Shown one piece after another: positions 21,830 to 33,955 of a stretch of 64,000 nucleotides of DNA. The first letter of the stretch is position 1. Every line of letters starts with the position of its first letter. A program made the position numbers and the translations under genes. The stretch comes from Rhizophagus clarus (taxonomy: Eukaryota; Glomeromycota; Glomeromycetes; Glomerales; Glomeraceae). The notes beneath the pieces were generated by a model. That model did no database searches and had not been told where the DNA came from. It saw nothing but the letters and a program-made list of their open reading frames with translations. The stretch lies in the NCBI GenBank assembly GCA_015698045.1, contig BLAL01000303.1, positions 124,001 through 188,000 on the forward strand, written 5' to 3'.

Positions 21830-24420
21830 TATCGTAGGGTATAGTTTACAAAAAAAAAGGGTATGTGGTTTGTAAAATTATGATGTAAAAAAAGAGAGAG
21901 TCTTTTAGAGTAAATTTTTTCGATTTTGCACGTTACTGCGGTGATCGGATTTTTTTTTTAAAGAATTTGAAGAAATAAAAAAAGATGACGAAGTCTTAAT
22001 AGAATAAAAAAATTCTTTTTTTTTTTTTTACAAAGTTCTAAAAATGTTAAATGAAATTAATTTCATTTTCCATTGTAAAACCCAAAACCAGTTTGAATGT
22101 AAAACTGTAAACGTCACTGCCGCAGTTTGAGTCATTACGTGTAAATCATTATGTTTATTCAATATCTTTCTTAATATGAGAACTCATTACTCATTAAGGT
22201 GATTTTAAATAGCACATATTCACTATGTCTTCCTTATTGGCAAACTATAATAAGGAAAATCGATAATAAAATTATTTTTTAATTTGGGAAATATAAATTA
22301 GTGGAGTAAAAGATTTCTAAAAGATCTACCGGAAAGAAAAGGAATTTTAATGAAAATTATGCGGGGTAATAAAAAATGAATTACATGAGAAGATGTTTCA
22401 TATTATAATACTCTTTTTAATCATTATGCGCGAATTTTACATGGATTAGTTCATATGATAATTTAGGTTTTTGGAAATTATATCGTCGATTTCACATATT
22501 TTATACTTAGAGATAGCGTGAACTCTGGTCCAAGTCATTGTAATTTTGATTATATGTAATATTACAACAATGTGTCCAATAAATTTATTCAATTGCTTGA
22601 CACGTAATTTCATAAGTTTCGTTATCAACTATATATCGGAATAATTAGGAGCTTGTGTTCAATTAAAACGCTTTATCTTTTTATATCCATCAAATTTTAC
22701 GCGATAAAATATTAAAAATTATTTTCTTTCTTTTTAGATAATGATCATCTTCTTTGAGTTGTATAACGTTATATTGAACAACTACATCACAGTCATCACA
22801 TTCAATTCTTGAATAACATTTAGGAGATCTGGGAGATTTTCAGGGGTAACGCCGTACGCGCTATATATATATCTATATATACATATAATATTAAAACAAA
22901 AAAACTCGTTTTTTTATTATCATCTTAAACCCTTAATTATCACACAATCTTACAATACAATCATCACATAAACTCTATTTACAGGATAAGGATCACGTTT
23001 TAAAATTTAACAAATTTTGATAACTTTATAATATAAATATCATATATATCATTATATATAGTATATTATATATTTTTTTATTTTTGTTTCATATGTAATT
23101 GCTTTTGCTGAGCCATTCCTTCACGCGCGAATTCTATAATTTTTATTGTTGATCACGTGTTCTCTTTATATTTATCAATCAGATATTATATTATCTCTTA
23201 TACGTATCTTTTATTTTATCGAAAGAAAAAAAAAACATATCATCAAACTAGTTTAATTCCTGAAAAGAATGGATTTGTCAGATTTTACGATAACAAAATC
23301 TATATGCAAGGTTTTTTTTTTATCGATTCATCCAATAACCAAATACCAATCAAAATTAAGATACTGATTTCTATGTGGCTAGACTATAAATGTTAATTAT
23401 TTGCATATATGCGCATTATTCTTTACGCACGTGGTATAAACAAAACGGCGCGTTGACGCATTATAAATATTGAACTAGTCACTTGATTTTAGAAAGTTTT
23501 GAACGTCCTTTACCCTTGGTCAATTATAACATCTAATGATCACACTAAGTACAAACGTAATGAGTTTAAAAAGATCCTATTTATTCGTATTTGCTTAACA
23601 TTTATTACAACACAATATATTTAAAAGAACTGATTAGTACAGAAAAGCTCAAATTAAAATAATAAAATAAAATAAAATAAAATTAAAAGCCTTTGAGCGA
23701 AAAAAATGAAAATTTTGTGGCTTGTTCTGTGCAATGTTACCCCCACGATTTCAATCTCAAATTTTTCTCATGTGAACTTTACAGTTTACTATGGGATTGT
23801 TATATTATTTAATTATCGCCGTTCGTCATATGGATAAGAGCCAATATGCATCTCAATTTTGATCATTTGACAAACAATAGTTTTAATCCTATTATTATCA
23901 CTGTGATGTTGTACCATAATCTGTAATCTGCGTATCTGTTTTTAACTGTCCATCGTCATAATGTAAGTTGCGAAAAAAAATTAGATTCTTAAAACATTGC
24001 ATTATATTATATGGGTCACCTGGTAGGGAGCATAATTGAAAAATATACATAATATACTCGGTATATTATAATATATATTATAATAAAAAAAAAAATTTTT
24101 TTTTTTACAATATAAATATTAAATTTTTTTTCCGGCCCCCTATCTTTAGAAAAACTTTATCATCGCTATCGTTATCACATTTTTATAACTACTTCTTTTG
24201 ACCCCCTTTTCTTTATTTGGTTTCTCTTTTTAATTAAAATTTTTTTTTTTTAATTTTTTTTTTTTTTAACCTTTCCTCTGTCTGCGTGCACTTTTTTTTC
24301 TTTTATATCTCGGCCATCATTCTTTTACTCTTTTTTTAACGTTACCTTTATTTTGAATCCGTGTAAAACGATACCGATAAATATTTTTGTTTTTCTAAGG
24401 AAAAAAAATTATTTAATATA
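21830..24420. other. Gene-free region between divergent SPT2 and PQ-loop genes
   Basis: 2.6 kb without a supported gene. It should contain both promoters. Purine- and pyrimidine-rich runs lie at 21850-22030 and 24200-24300. A TA-rich stretch at 22860-23080 includes (TATA) runs. A short open stretch on the minus strand near 22735-22810 (CYSRIECDDCDVVV) looks protein-like but has no context and is not called. Confidence 0.45.
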
Positions 24421-25934
24421 ATGTCCGATAGTTGTAATTCAATAACGCCTGATGGAATAGAGTATGTACAATGGATACATACAATTTTTGGTTCTTGCAT
24501 ATATGACAACCAGGAAGCAGCTAGTGTTATTTTAGGTAATTTATTAGATTTATCTGAGCCGTGATATTGTTTCGTACGATATTTATGTTTCCTTTATTTT
24601 TTTTACTTACATATTTTTATAGGATATCTGACAATAGCATGTTGGTTGAACGCTCAACTTCCGTATGTTTCGCTATTTTTTTCATTTCTAATTCAAATCG
24701 ATCTATGTCGGATTAAACTAATTATTTTCTTCTGCTTTTTTTTTCTCTAGACAACTTATAACAAATTATAAAAATAAATCAGTAGAAGGACTTAGTTTAC
24801 CATTTCTTGTAAATTGGTTACTAGGTGATATTACCAATTTATTTGGAGGGATTTTAACAGGCCAATTAAAATTTCAAGTAAACGAATTTTATAATTAGTA
24901 TGTAATTACGTGTTATATACACACTCTTACATATATATTAATTCCTCTTTTTGTAGATATATCTCGCCGCTTATTTTTGTGTCGTAGATTTTATTCTATT
25001 TTTTCAATATTTTTATTATACATGGTTTCGAAATCCAGCTTTAATAATAGTTGAACCTGGTGAGGATATACCGGTTAGACCTCTATCTACTCAATCGCTT
25101 AAAGACTCTATATTGGAAGGTGCGAAAAAGAGTTATACGTTTCCTACAAGAAAGAATCATTCGCATCAACGACTGTAAGAGCTTTTTGAACATACATTAT
25201 AATTTATTACTTAGATCACATGAATGTTATAATCATAATATGAATATTATATAATTAGATCGTCAATGGTATTTGCTATTCTTCTCTTCACATTTCATTC
25301 TACTTCCTCCATATCGTCGTCTTTTTCCACCTCTCCATCATATCTTTCAACCATTCATGATGAAATGTCGTTTAGTGAACATATGAAGTCATTTTTTGAA
25401 CGTAATTATGAGTCCATAGGAAGAATTTTGGCTTGGATTTGCACAGTTTTATATTTGACTAGCAGAATGCCACAAATATGGAAAAATGTATGTTTTAATC
25501 ATAAAAAGTATGCATGTACAAATTGTTGGTTTTTTTTTTTTAAAAAAAAAAAATTTTTTTTTTTCCCTATTATTTCTTAGTATACAAGAAAATCAGTCGA
25601 GGGACTTTCTATTTTTATGTTTATATTCGCAGCACTTGGCAATTTGTCTTATGCCACATCCATCTTCATAAATCCGGAACTAGAAACGAACCCAAATTAT
25701 TTACGCAAAGAAATTCCATATATATTAGGATCCGTTGGCACATTAACATTTGATGTTACAATACTTATACAATGGTTTATTTTGCGTGATCCAGAACACC
25801 GACATAAAAGACGAAGTAGACGTTCTGTCAGTTATGGTAGTGATAGTATAGAGTATCATCAACTACCAATGGGTGATGAAAATTATAGAAATAGGAGGAG
25901 AAGTGGTCAAATAGATGGTGGAAATTTTGTTTAA
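24421..25934 (+). CDS. PQ-loop vacuolar/lysosomal amino-acid transporter
   Basis: Clear exons are 24421-24535, 24623-24662, 24751-24877, 24957 onward, about 25376-25487, and 25581-25934. It has the seven-helix plan of YPQ1/PQLC2 proteins, which export basic amino acids from the vacuole or lysosome. The first PQ-loop repeat reads CWLNAQLPQLITNYKNKSVE, followed by GLSLPFLVNWLLGD. The second reads LYLTSRMPQIWKNYTRKSVE, followed by GLSIFMFIFAALGN. The C-terminal tail is Arg-rich and cytosolic by expectation. The middle hydrophilic loop is unresolved: the exon starting at 24957 stays open to 25175, but none of the obvious donor/acceptor pairs keeps the frame. A long AG-free pyrimidine tract before 25376 marks the likeliest next acceptor. 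Gene and family are secure; the loop splicing is not. Confidence 0.85.
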
Positions 25935-27235
25935 GATATTCTTTATTTTATTTTAATTTCTATTTTATTATAGTAATTATATATGGTGGCCGAGATTTGG
26001 TATTGTTTTACGTATAACTATTGCAAAAGTTTAATGAAAAGAATCCACACTATGATAGTTGGAGAAGATTCATGAAATTCCGCTCGATTTCCCGTAAACA
26101 AACAAAAATAGCATTTCAAAAAAAATTTTTTTTTTTATTCATTATTTTTTTTCTTGTAATATTTTTTACCTTTACATTCAATTCCAGCATTCTTCAGAAA
26201 ATTATCCTTCTTTCTTTATTATTACCTTTCCCTCCGTTAATGAATAATAATCTAATATATATAATATAAGAAATAATATTTCTTTTCTTTGTTCATACGA
26301 ACAACAGCAAATAATTTACACGACCGAAAAGAAGTTCCTTCTTTCTTTAAAAAAATTTTTTTTTTCGTCCTTTATTTATATGTTCTTAATATATATTCTT
26401 TTTACGGGTTTCCTTTTTTTTTTTTTTAAAAAAAAAACAAAAAAGAAAAACGGTTATTACGTTTTCAACAATTTGACGCGTTTTATCACGATGAAGAGAA
26501 AAGGAATTAAATCCTTTATTCTTCTTTCTATGTTTATATTTTTTTTTTTTTTTTTTTTTTTTTGGTCGCAGGATGACTATACATATATATGTATATATAA
26601 AAAAGATTTTGAGTTTGAAAAAAAGGTTTATTATTCATCTATATATATATATCGTAAAAATTAAAAATTTCAAATTAGCATATAAATAAAATTTTTTTTG
26701 GGGGCATGAGGAGATTTATTGGTTTAGTTTTAAATGTAAACTAATTGATAAATTTCGTTTTTGAAATTATACTAAATATTATTTATTATACGGTGGACGA
26801 AAAATAATTTTTTTCCAGTTAATGTTTAACTGATAAACGACCTACATCTGTAGAAAAATTTTGTGTTACAACTTGATCGAATTTTAATTTTTTTTCAAAT
26901 GAAATAAAAAAAAACTATTAAATTTGATTGGATATTTACCTTTTCAAAGTTGCCCTATTTTTTCTGGTGACTTAAATTTTAATAGGTTGGACTGTTGCTA
27001 AGTAGTAGTTTGTTACATCATAAGTTTATTCATCACATCATAAATGAAAATATTTTTCTGGAAACCTTTTTTTATAATAGATTTCTAAAAATATTTTTTT
27101 AAACCCACTATTTAATTTTTTATTAGAATATTTATTTATTAATCCAATAATTATAAAAAAACAAATTAAATGGTAATGATTTTTTAACAATTATTGGAAA
27201 ATTCACAAAAAAAGGCAAATTTTTTTTATTAAGAG
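25935..27235. other. AT-rich intergenic DNA
   Basis: Long poly-T and poly-A tracts (for example 26536-26563), no gene seen. Short open frames rich in Phe and Lys are compositional. Confidence 0.4.
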
Positions 27236-27420
27236 TTGCCAAAAAAAATTTGTGGTACAGTATCCTTTTCAAATGTATAGCATATTAAAGTTGGCTAAAA
27301 TTAAATTAAATCTGGTTAAATTTTCCAATTAATAATTCATAATTCTGGCCAAATTTTTGTTAATTCTGACCAATTTCATAATGCTGGCTTAAATTTAATT
27401 ATAATTGAAAAAATATAAAT
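27236..27420. repeat. Dispersed repeat C, copy 1
   Basis: Shares with 59080-59275 the order GGTACAGTATCCT (or GGCACAGCATCCT), TATAGCATATTAAAG (or its variant), TTGGTTAAATT and several TAATTCTGGCC units. It is probably a MITE-like relic. Confidence 0.55.
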
Positions 27421-27559
27421 TAAATAGAAAAAATTTTCTATTTGTTCAATTTGAATCTTTATATAAAATTGATATATTTTCTTTATTAAAATAATTAAAA
27501 ATAAAAAAGATCAAATTATTAATATAATTACAAAAACACTTTGATAATTGCATTTTGCA

Positions 27560-29582
27560 GATTAAAGTAAATATAATTTTTGATTATTATAGGAAGAACT
27601 CTTCCTGCAGATCTGTAAAATCAATTTTTTATGGAAGAAAAAATTTTATTTTTCAATATGAAGAAAGGATTTCTACTAACAAAACCAGCCAAGAAAGTAG
27701 AAAAACTGAACTTGCCACCTTTGGTTACTATAGACTATGATTTGAAGAGTTCACTTTCTGACTATTTTTACAATATTATTACAGACTTTCTATCAGACCT
27801 TGTTGCTAAGAACTCACCTTTTTTCAACTCCATAATCTTTTTAGATCCAAGTGGAGTTGAGATATTTCTTGACAAATATAAGAACCAATAAATCCCTGGT
27901 AGCAAGTTGATAGAGAAAGTGAATACTGATGACTACTATTCTTAAACTGCTCGCTTTTTGGCCTGCATTCTCAATACTTTTCTCTTGGATGATAAACTTA
28001 TAGGAATATTGTTCCTGGATTCTGAAATTCATTGAGAGTTGGACAATTACAATACACAATATCCAGAAATAGAAAATTTAAGGGATCTTATGCATCAATC
28101 AGACATATCAATCAATGCTGATGAGATTGATAAAGATTTAAAAGGATTATTAGATGATAAGTCAGGCGCTACACCTTTATACAATAACACACCTTTACCT
28201 GTCATGTTCTTGACCAAATCTCAGAAAAAAAATGTTAAAAAGAAAACTCATAAGAAGAAGAAAAAAATGTTGTAATTACAAACTCCTTCTGGACTGAATG
28301 AATAAGTAGTACCCACTTTTAGTACTGAATCTCCTGAGTATACGGATGGTTACTTTTAATCAAAGTTTGTTTTCTCCTTCTTTCATACCCTTTAAGAGTT
28401 AAAACGAGATTCTAAATCACAATCAATGTCTATTAACAATGGAAAGAAATTAAAACAGAAAGAGACAGACAACACTTTCAAGAATAGTAATATTATCATT
28501 ACCAGATATTATCCTCAAGGAGAAGAACAAGCACAACCACTAGATCTTGTAGTGTATGATATACTGGTGAAATAGGATAATTATACTCTATTGGACAATT
28601 TAGCAAAATGGGATAAGGTCATTTTAGTCAATACTAGAGTGCATAAGAAGTATCTATCAGCAAGAGTAAGACTAATTCCTGACCATGAATACTTGAAATG
28701 TTATAATAGAGGAAACTGGACTGTCAACTTGGAAGGAATTCCTGTTTGATAGTTTTCTACTTTTTGGAGTCTCTCAGAAAGAAAACAACATGAGAAATTC
28801 TAAGCTGTTATATATAATATTTTAGAAGATATGACAGATGCCTTCTTATTCCCAAATGAACGCTCATACCAGTTCTTATTGAATAGTGGTATAAAATCAT
28901 TTAAAATAATTAAAGAATTTGATGGGCTAGAAAGATGATAGGTTATTTTGACACATAAGATCATGTTTCCACTCGCATTAATAACTTTTAGCTTTGGAAT
29001 AATATACAAATCTCTTGGTACTGTTATTCCATCCTCAACTTCAAGAATCTTCGTAAATCTACTAAAATTGATAATGCAAACAAGTGATTAAGGACAATAC
29101 CTGGATCTAACTTTTCTTTTTCAGGTTTTAATATTAATAATTAAAAGAACGATCAATATAAAGCTCCTAAATCTGATCATTCTACCAAGAAAATCAATCA
29201 TTCAAAAAAGGTCCAGTCTAGCAAGTCAGATGTAAAATATTCAATAGTCGCATTATTAAAACATTATATTTAGTTTAATTAAAAGATTTAGATAGATGAT
29301 TCCACATTAACTTCTTATCATGCTTTGCATTCGCTTTATGTAATATTTTTTTTGCTTTATTAGATTATAGAATTTTTCTTTTTATTTTGTCATTTCCCTT
29401 ATTCCTTGAATAATTCTATAACTAGATTTCTTATTACATTAAAGAGAATAGGCTAGAGTATAGTAGTTATGAGATATATCTATGATTCTAGTGTAAGAGA
29501 TGGGTAGGTTTGGTTTATTTGAACTTTTGTATCTATTTTTTTTCTAATAATAAAAGCACTTCTTTTAACTAAAAAAAAAAAA
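27560..29582 (+). mobile_element. Decayed LINE ORF1-type unit with poly-A tail
   Basis: Broken coding sequence on the plus strand. An N-terminal part contains SIIFLDPSGVEIFLDKYKNQ; a Lys-rich linker lies near 28230; an RNA-binding-like part contains KWDKVILVNTRVHKKYLSA and GNWTVNLEGIPV. The C-terminal part is Ser/Lys-rich and ends near VKYSIVALLKHYI. The frame has several stops and shifts. The 3' end has AATAATAAAAGC and an A12 tract. I recognise the arrangement as a very common repeat-encoded protein type in Rhizophagus, probably ORF1 of a non-LTR element, but name no family. No target duplication was found and no RT is attached. Confidence 0.55.
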
Positions 29583-29693
29583 GTATATTACTTTATAAAT
29601 ATTTATTCTAATATTATAAAATTTATATTTTTATTATTATATTAAAATAATTTTATAAAACTTAAATTATTTTTAAAAGTTTAATCATTTTTA

Positions 29694-29897
29694 CACTTGT
29701 GATATATCACACCTTTTTTGTCATTTGTGACACATTCCTTCTCTTTTCATTTTTTTATATATATTCTGAAAACTTAAAATTTTTTCAATTATAAAAAATC
29801 TATTTTTTACACTTCTAATTAAATATCACATGTTTAATTTTGCTTAGTATTATCATAATTTTACCCAGAGTATTCAGGATGCAATATATCACAAGTG
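29694..29897. mobile_element. 204-bp MITE with ~20-bp inverted ends
   Basis: The left end CACTTGTGATATATCACACC and the right end, inverted, CACTTGTGATATATTGCATC match at about 17 positions. The interior is AT-rich and non-coding. Flanks are too simple to read a target duplication. Confidence 0.65.
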
Positions 29898-30467
29898 CGA
29901 AAAAAATAAATCCCTATTTTTAATATTATTATAAAAGTTTATAAATACTAAAAATAGAAATTATTATTATAAATTTGAAATAAAAAAAATTTCTACAAAA
30001 TTGTAACACTTATCTTTTTTTTATTAGTATTATAAATTTATTTTTATCTTTGTTTATCTTGTTATTTATCAATATAATACAAAATTTTAATGACACAATA
30101 CATATAAATAATCAGATTTCACATATTATCATAAGATTTTTATATGTTATTAACATTTATAAACATATATAGTTCTTCAATTTATTCTGGATAATAATTT
30201 AAAATACAAATAAAATATTATTTTCACAATAATTTTATAAAATAAAATTATTTTATATAGTATTTGCTATTTATATTTAATAATAAAAATATAATATTTG
30301 AAAAATTTTTAAAACTTTAAAAAAAATATAATTTTAAAAAAAAATTAACCAATAATTTTATTTTTCAAAATAAATATTATTATAAATTTTCAAAAAAATA
30401 TATAATTATTGCTTTCTATAATGAATTTTGATTTAACAAAAATACTATATAATAAATTATTGAGATC
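29898..30467. other. AT-rich, no gene seen
   Basis: Nearly pure A/T. No RNA gene or open frame is supported. Confidence 0.4.
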
Positions 30468-30800
30468 GACTACATTTTTCACTTGCAAATCACTTAGCCA
30501 TTTTTTTAGCAAAAGGTCACTGAAGAAAAGCTTAGGTTTTTGATTTCTTGGACTCCTTTCAAGTAACATTCTCTTTTTTATAGGATTTAATTACATCTTT
30601 TAAAACTCATCTGGTTCAAAAATACCAAATTTTGGTGGAACTACTAGCTTGGTATGAACTTTATTAAGGAAGTAGTTTATGACCACAAACTCCAGATTTC
30701 TTTCATATTTTTCAAGACTTTTGTAAAATTAGTGTTTAGGCTACCTGGTCTTAAATACTTTAGAAAAGGGTTTCTTGTTAATACTATTTATTTTAAAAGT
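30468..30800 (-). repeat. Dispersed repeat B, copy 2
   Basis: Aligns over its whole length with 8455-8775, from CTACATTTTTCACTTGCA to TACTATTTATTTTAAAAG. On the minus strand its frame is broken, unlike copy 1. The DNA that follows to about 31560 may belong to the same element, but nothing in it could be identified. Confidence 0.55.
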
Positions 30801-31586
30801 ATTGTAATTGACAAAACAAAGTTGTTAGTTAAAGTTTTGTTTATAACCAGGAGTAGTGCTTGTTTTTTCTTGCTTAGGGGTTATTTAAGGGAATGTAGAA
30901 GTGGTGACTATAATATTTTACTTCTTTTTCAGTTTTCCTTTTGAATTTCTGAAAGTATTAATGACTTTTCTTTAGTTTTTATTTTTTACTTGTTGATATT
31001 TTAATCTTTAGTCTTTTTTTCTGATTTAGTTTTAGAGAGCTAGAGGTATATTGGAATATTGATCAGTATTTTGGTAGTTTGGTATAACTTTCTTTTTTAG
31101 GATTTTGTTTGTCAATCTAATTAAGAGGGGAATTTGGTTAAAGGATTTGTTTTAAATTTGCTAACACATATTGATTCCTAATTGGGCTGATCAAAGTCAC
31201 ATGAGAGGTGTTTTACTAATTATTTTTATTTTACTCTTAATGTATCTGTACTGATTAAAGGTTGAAAATAGGATATAGCAGGTTATATATAACTAAGATC
31301 CATTGTTTTTTTATTGGCAAGAAAAAAGGATCTCTGTATTCTAGGTTTGGTTTCAGCATAGTGTCTACGTACCACCTGTCTTAGGGTAGTGGCTTTTATA
31401 ATGGCATGTCTTGTAAAAATTATAGGGAAGAGTAGAATTCTTTATATATGTATGCTCCTATATTGACATATGGTAATAACGGCCATTAGTTAAAAGTTAT
31501 AGGTCACATCTGCCTTTGCTGATCTTAAATAAGTGAGCTTGTTTTAATAAGTCCATCTAAGCTAATAGTAAAAGTAGATGAATTTA

Positions 31587-32712
31587 TTAGTCCAGAGCGA
31601 AGTGAAGGACTATATACTATTCGTATCAGTTTCACAAATGTCCCGATGTCCGCCCGCTCACTGTGTGAGTCGATGCTCATTGGTTCTTTCAGTTTGTTTA
31701 TGCATGTAATTTTTATTTTATACAGTATAATAAATAATAATAATATAAAAATAGAACAATTGATTATTTGATGATGATCACGTCATACCGTCTATTTTAA
31801 TTTTTTGTTCGATATCTGATATTCGAAAAAAAAAAAATTAAAACAACCTGTAACGAAAATAAATGTAATATATATGTATTCTTTTTATTCAAAAAAACAA
31901 TAAAAATTAAATAAAAATAAAAAAAAATAATTAAGTTCTATGACAACGCGTTTGTTTCTTGCAAACAAATAATACAACTCTATCGACCTATCCTGGAGGT
32001 AAGCCGTTCTTCCTCCACCTTCCTTTCCTGTAACCTGCTGCTGTTTTTAATACGTTGAAGTCTGTCAAACGTAAATTGTCTGAAATAAATGTCGCTAAGA
32101 GAACGAATGTGTGACACCGCGACGAATGTCAGTCCAGCAGCGAACTCTTTACTTCCAATATCTATTTTGGCCTTTGACAATGTCAGACCCTGACTTTTGT
32201 GCATGGTTATTGCCCACGCTAGGCAGAGAGGAACTTGTTGTCTAGAACATATCGTCCCAGACTTACCTTCCCAACTTCTTTTAATAGGCACTATTGGAAC
32301 AACGTTGTCTCCTTCTGTTGATGTTGTGGTGGGTCCTTCATACGCGTCAAATTTGACAAAAACTGCTGCTGGAAGTGATGGTGGGCCCTGATTTTTGAAC
32401 ATAATATCATGTACGGTTCCCATCGATCCGTTCACTAATCCTCCTTTGGTCCACAGGTTTGCTGTGAGCATTACGCGTGCTCTTTTTGCCAATAATAACT
32501 GAGGTTCAAGTCCCTTTGCCACATCAGAGCTGGCTTTTTTGGCTTCATTTCCGCCGGTATGAATAGCTAGAATCTTGGCCACAGGTTGGTTCAAAGATCT
32601 GAGCTTCTCTATATTGACCTTGTCAACGTCATTTCACGTTGTTAATATGAATACGGTTTACCCTAATAATTCGCTTTTCTGCTCTGAACTCCCAACGATT
32701 ACCGTTCCCTAG
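31587..32712 (-). mobile_element. Helitron-like element carrying a PIF1 helicase tail
   Basis: Read on the minus strand, the 3' end forms a hairpin TAGTCC...GGACTA (31588-31612) and ends in CTAA followed by T, the CTRR|T terminus of Helitrons. The helicase fragment reads toward this end, as in Helitrons. The other boundary, CCCTAG at 32707-32712, is shared with the short copy at 62353-62562. No 5'-TC end is evident there, so the 5' boundary may be internal or atypical. The Rep domain is absent. Helitron identity rests on the 3' end and the gene. Confidence 0.55.
31980..32630 (-). pseudogene. PIF1-type DNA helicase, C-terminal fragment
   Basis: About 215 codons stay open from 32630 to the stop at 31980, but the Walker A and B part is missing upstream, where a stop and unrelated DNA appear. 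Present are ARVMLTANLWTKGGLVNGSM, the motif V region AITMHKSQGLTLSKAKIDIG and the motif VI region FVAVSHIRSLSDIYF. The conserved arginine of motif VI (usually VALSRVRSL) is His here. PIF1-like helicases unwind DNA 5' to 3'; this family is the helicase half of Helitron RepHel proteins and is greatly expanded in mycorrhizal fungi. Base composition is GC-richer than all neighbouring DNA, suggesting a more recent arrival. Confidence 0.8.
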
Positions 32713-33510
32713 TTTTAGCTGTTAAATTAGCATATTTATTTTCTTGTTTTGATTTTGTTTTTTTCAATAAATTACATGCCAAGCATGACCTTTAACTATA
32801 AAAAAAAAAAATATAATAAATTATTAATATAAGATAAATATTAATATATAAAAATACCTATAACAAAACCTAAGGTTTAACCAAAAATTTTTTTTTAAGA
32901 TTTTAATTATACAGTGACTCATATAAATAATGCATCATATTAATATCAAATGTTGTAGCATAAAAATCATAGTAATAAAAATAATTAAATAATAATATAA
33001 TAAATAAAAGGATTACATAATACAAATCACATGATATAGTAGTACAAATTATTTTTAGGATTTATTTTTAGTTTAGATTTTATTTTTAGTTTAGATTTTT
33101 ATTTTTATTCTACTTATTTTTAAATCAAGAAAAGATAATACTAGAAATAGTAGGAATAATTTCTTATAGTGACTTGATCAAAAAAATAGTTGGAAAAAGG
33201 AAATGATGTAATATCAAGCAATACCAAGTATTAAATAGAGGGAAATGAATGACTATATTTAGAAGAAGAAAAAATATTTTAATATTCTGGATCTTTCCAA
33301 ATGATGCAATATCAGAGGAAATGAATGATTATATCTGAAGGAAAAGAGATGGATTTTGGTAGGATTAGATAGGAAATAACTTCTAAATTTTTGTATAAAT
33401 ATACCTTGTAAATAAGAGAAAATCCTCAAACTTTTGGTCTTCATAATTAATAATAATAAAGGAAAACTCTGCTTAAATGGAATTTTGAAAGAAAAATATT
33501 TTAAATGTAA
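32713..33510. other. AT-rich intergenic DNA
   Basis: No gene seen. Some purine-rich repeats (GGAAATGAATGATTATAT twice near 33240-33340). Confidence 0.4.
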
Positions 33511-33955
33511 TGTTACAATCTGGACCGTATTAATCCATCAATTTGGCAGATTAATCTGATTCAAAGCATTTTAGATCATCTGTTAGAATTCAGTCAGATG
33601 ACGGATGGATTTGGATAAAAAAGCGAATGGGTCTGGATGATCTGTTAAATCATAATTCTAGTCAGACTTATAGTGCTGGCCAAATTTATAAGTTTATGTA
33701 ATACAAAAATTTTGTATTACTGTGTTTAACTAGGTAAAAAATTTTTTATGCAATGGCTAAATATTTATCTGTGATCATATAATATTATAATTCAGGCTAG
33801 AATTACAAAGTTGGCCCAAATTACAAATTTAACAAATAGTCTGGATAAAATCTGCAGATTTCTGGATAAATCTGGAAATCTGTGACAGCTATCCAGATCA
33901 ACTAAATTAATCCAGATTGAACAAAACAGATTACGGATTCATCTGGATTGTAACA
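33511..33955. mobile_element. 445-bp MITE with GTTACAATC ends
   Basis: The left end TGTTACAATCTGGACCG and the inverted right end GTGTTACAATCCAGATG pair over about 13 bp. Many internal copies of ATCTGGAT and ATCTGTTA-type motifs occur in both directions. No coding sequence. Target duplication not readable. Confidence 0.6.

Noticed and set aside
22735-22810. Short Cys/Asp-rich open stretch on the minus strand
   Set aside because: Only about 30 codons with no start, splice partner or recognisable domain.
25266-25375. Start of the last part of the PQ-loop gene at the ATG at 25266
   Set aside because: The DNA from here to 25375 is an AG-free pyrimidine tract typical of the end of an intron, and the encoded Ser/Phe-rich run does not fit the family.
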